From NCBI RefSeq assembly GCF_001612555.1, contig NZ_CP015110.1:248001-312000 (forward strand): a stretch of 64,000 nt of DNA, read 5' to 3'. Positions 62,705 to 64,000 of the stretch are shown here, in pieces (the first letter of the stretch is position 1; the number at the start of each line of letters is the position of its first letter). The DNA comes from Acinetobacter sp. TGL-Y2. GTDB lineage: Bacteria > Pseudomonadota > Gammaproteobacteria > Pseudomonadales > Moraxellaceae. The notes beneath the pieces are model-generated. The model searched no databases, was not told where the DNA came from, and was given only the letters and a program-made list of their open reading frames with translations. A program made the translations under genes and the position numbers.

Positions 62705-64000
62705 CTAACTGTGGGTTTCTTCCTCAGCATCATCTTCAAAGGTCTTGGCAATTTTTTCGATGTTGAGGCTTTTTGCCATCGCATCAAAAATTTCTTTATA
62801 ACTGCCATTCATTTGGTACAGCTGATCATGTTCGCCGTGTTCCACAATACGTCCTTCTTTCATGACATAGGTATAATCGGCGTCAATGATTTGTGAAAGA
62901 CTGTGTGAAATCATGATCACGGTTCGACCTTGTTTAATCTCATCCAAGCTTTGCTTGATCTGCTCGGACGCAATCGCATCGAGACTTGCGGTCGGCTCAT
63001 CAAGGAAGATAATCGGTGGGTTTTTCAGGAACATTCGCGCCAGTGCAATCCGCTGTTGCTGCCCCCCGAGAGCATCAGTGCATCTGCATCATAGGCATCT
63101 GGAAGTTGTAAAATCTGATCATGAATTGAAGCTTTACGTGCCGCATGTTCCACATCTTCAAGGCTGGCATCGGTTTTGCCATAGCGGATATTTTCAAAAA
63201 TTGAACCTTGGAAAATATGGTTTTTTTGCAGCACCAGCCCAATATGATCGCGTAAATATTGGGTGTCCATGTCTTCAATATCGACACCATCGAGTAAAAT
63301 CTGACCTGAATCAGGCTGATAAAACTTGTCCAATAAGCTGATGAGTGTGGATTTACCCGCACCCGAGAGTCCGACCAAGGCGGTGATTTTGTTCGGGCGA
63401 ATGGTCATGTGGATATCATGCAAAGCCTGATGACCATTGGGATAAGAAAAATTGACGTTGTTAAGCTGAAATTGCCCTGAAATTTGAGGTTTATTTGAGC
63501 CACTGGATTCAATCTCGTGATCGGCTTCCAAAATTTGAAAAAAGCTTTCTGAGTAAATCATGGCATCATTAATTTCATCATAGATACGATGCAGCGAGCG
63601 AATCGGCGCAGAGACGTTGTTAAACAACAGCACGTGGAACATGATCATCCCAATACTCATTTGCCCATCGAGGACAAAATAAGCAGTCAAAATAATGATC
63701 AGTACAATCCCAATTTGTTCAATAAAAGTTTTCACCCCATCAAAAATAAAACTGGTTTGACGTGTCTGCATTTGGTTGTCTGTCAGTTCGCGCTGAAGCT
63801 TGAGTTGTTTATCCGATTCAATCGACTCACGGTTAAAAGACTTAATGACAGTGATTGAGTTAATAATGCTTAAAATGCCTTGGCTTTTTTTCTCACGACC
63901 ATCACGTAAATTACGTCGCCATCCGCCCAGTTTTTGCGCTTGTTTAAAAGTCAGCCAGAAGTAAATCGGTACAATACTCAGTGCAACCAAACCGACATAG
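62705..64000 (-). pseudogene. ABC exporter (MsbA-like, fused membrane and ATPase domains), frameshifted and cut by the right edge
   Basis: From 64000 leftward the frame gives the end of a six-helix exporter membrane domain, then the ATPase with Walker A (LVGLSGAGKSTLISLLDKFY), Q-loop (IGLVLQKNHIFQ) and the signature ALMLSGG. There it leaves the family pattern. The correct continuation, QQQRIALARMFLKNPPIIFL then DEPTASLDA, lies in the next frame (stop 62705). One extra G in the six-G run (six C at 63062-63067) restores L-S-G-G-Q-Q-Q-R. As written Walker B and the H-loop are lost, so no working ATPase. The start codon is beyond the window. Substrate unknown. Confidence 0.8.

Overview
The window reads as a chromosomal segment of an Acinetobacter-like gammaproteobacterium (Moraxellaceae). 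Low GC content, the run argH-algZ-algR-hemC-hemD-hemX-hemY, the detached gspN-gspC-gspD block, an OmpW porin and many Acinetobacter-style small envelope proteins all point the same way. Protein families were assigned from motifs and gene order read by eye; no database search was possible.

Layout. 1-1336: 5' part of thiC with a TPP riboswitch. 1463-5047: lipoprotein, tolC-type efflux/secretion channel, phoU. 5048-5565: a gene desert with an orphan leftward terminator. 5615-13568: yggX/argH, the AlgZ/AlgR two-component pair and a heme-precursor run ending in a small thioesterase. 13709-19778: H-NS-like protein, type II secretion genes gspN/gspC/gspD, FHA protein, gph. 19819-21399: trpE behind a tiny aromatic-rich ORF. 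21429-35734: translation and transcription core, namely tRNA-Thr/Tyr/Gly/Thr-tuf-tRNA-Trp-secE-nusG-rplKAJL-rpoBC, with an L10 leader, an rplL-rpoB attenuator and a palindromic repeat between rpoB and rpoC. 35868-50371: envelope and stress genes (glycine-zipper lipoprotein, hydrolase, Na+/H+ antiporter, OmpW, HtpG, dodecin, DsbA-like protein, diguanylate cyclase). 51189-53022: a visibly AT-rich two-gene island encoding an Xre-ImmA/IrrE metallopeptidase and an unrecognised, frameshifted partner. 53174-56512: fadBA beta-oxidation operon. 57357-64000: PH-domain protein, uvrC, acyl-CoA thioesterase, pgsA, several frameshifted genes and the edge of an ABC exporter.

How it fits together. Most of the window is housekeeping. 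Its regulation is visible in the DNA: a riboswitch with a hairpin that can hide the thiC start, r-protein autoregulation, short upstream ORFs before gspN and trpE, and clear terminators. Five genes, all beyond 41 kb, carry a single frameshift. Four of these are repaired by adding one base to a mononucleotide run, so the reader should decide between real decay, programmed slippage and consensus error. The best candidate for something undescribed is the 51.2-53.0 kb Xre-ImmA/IrrE pair. The next best are the possible small RNA at about 5.1-5.5 kb and the short leader ORFs.
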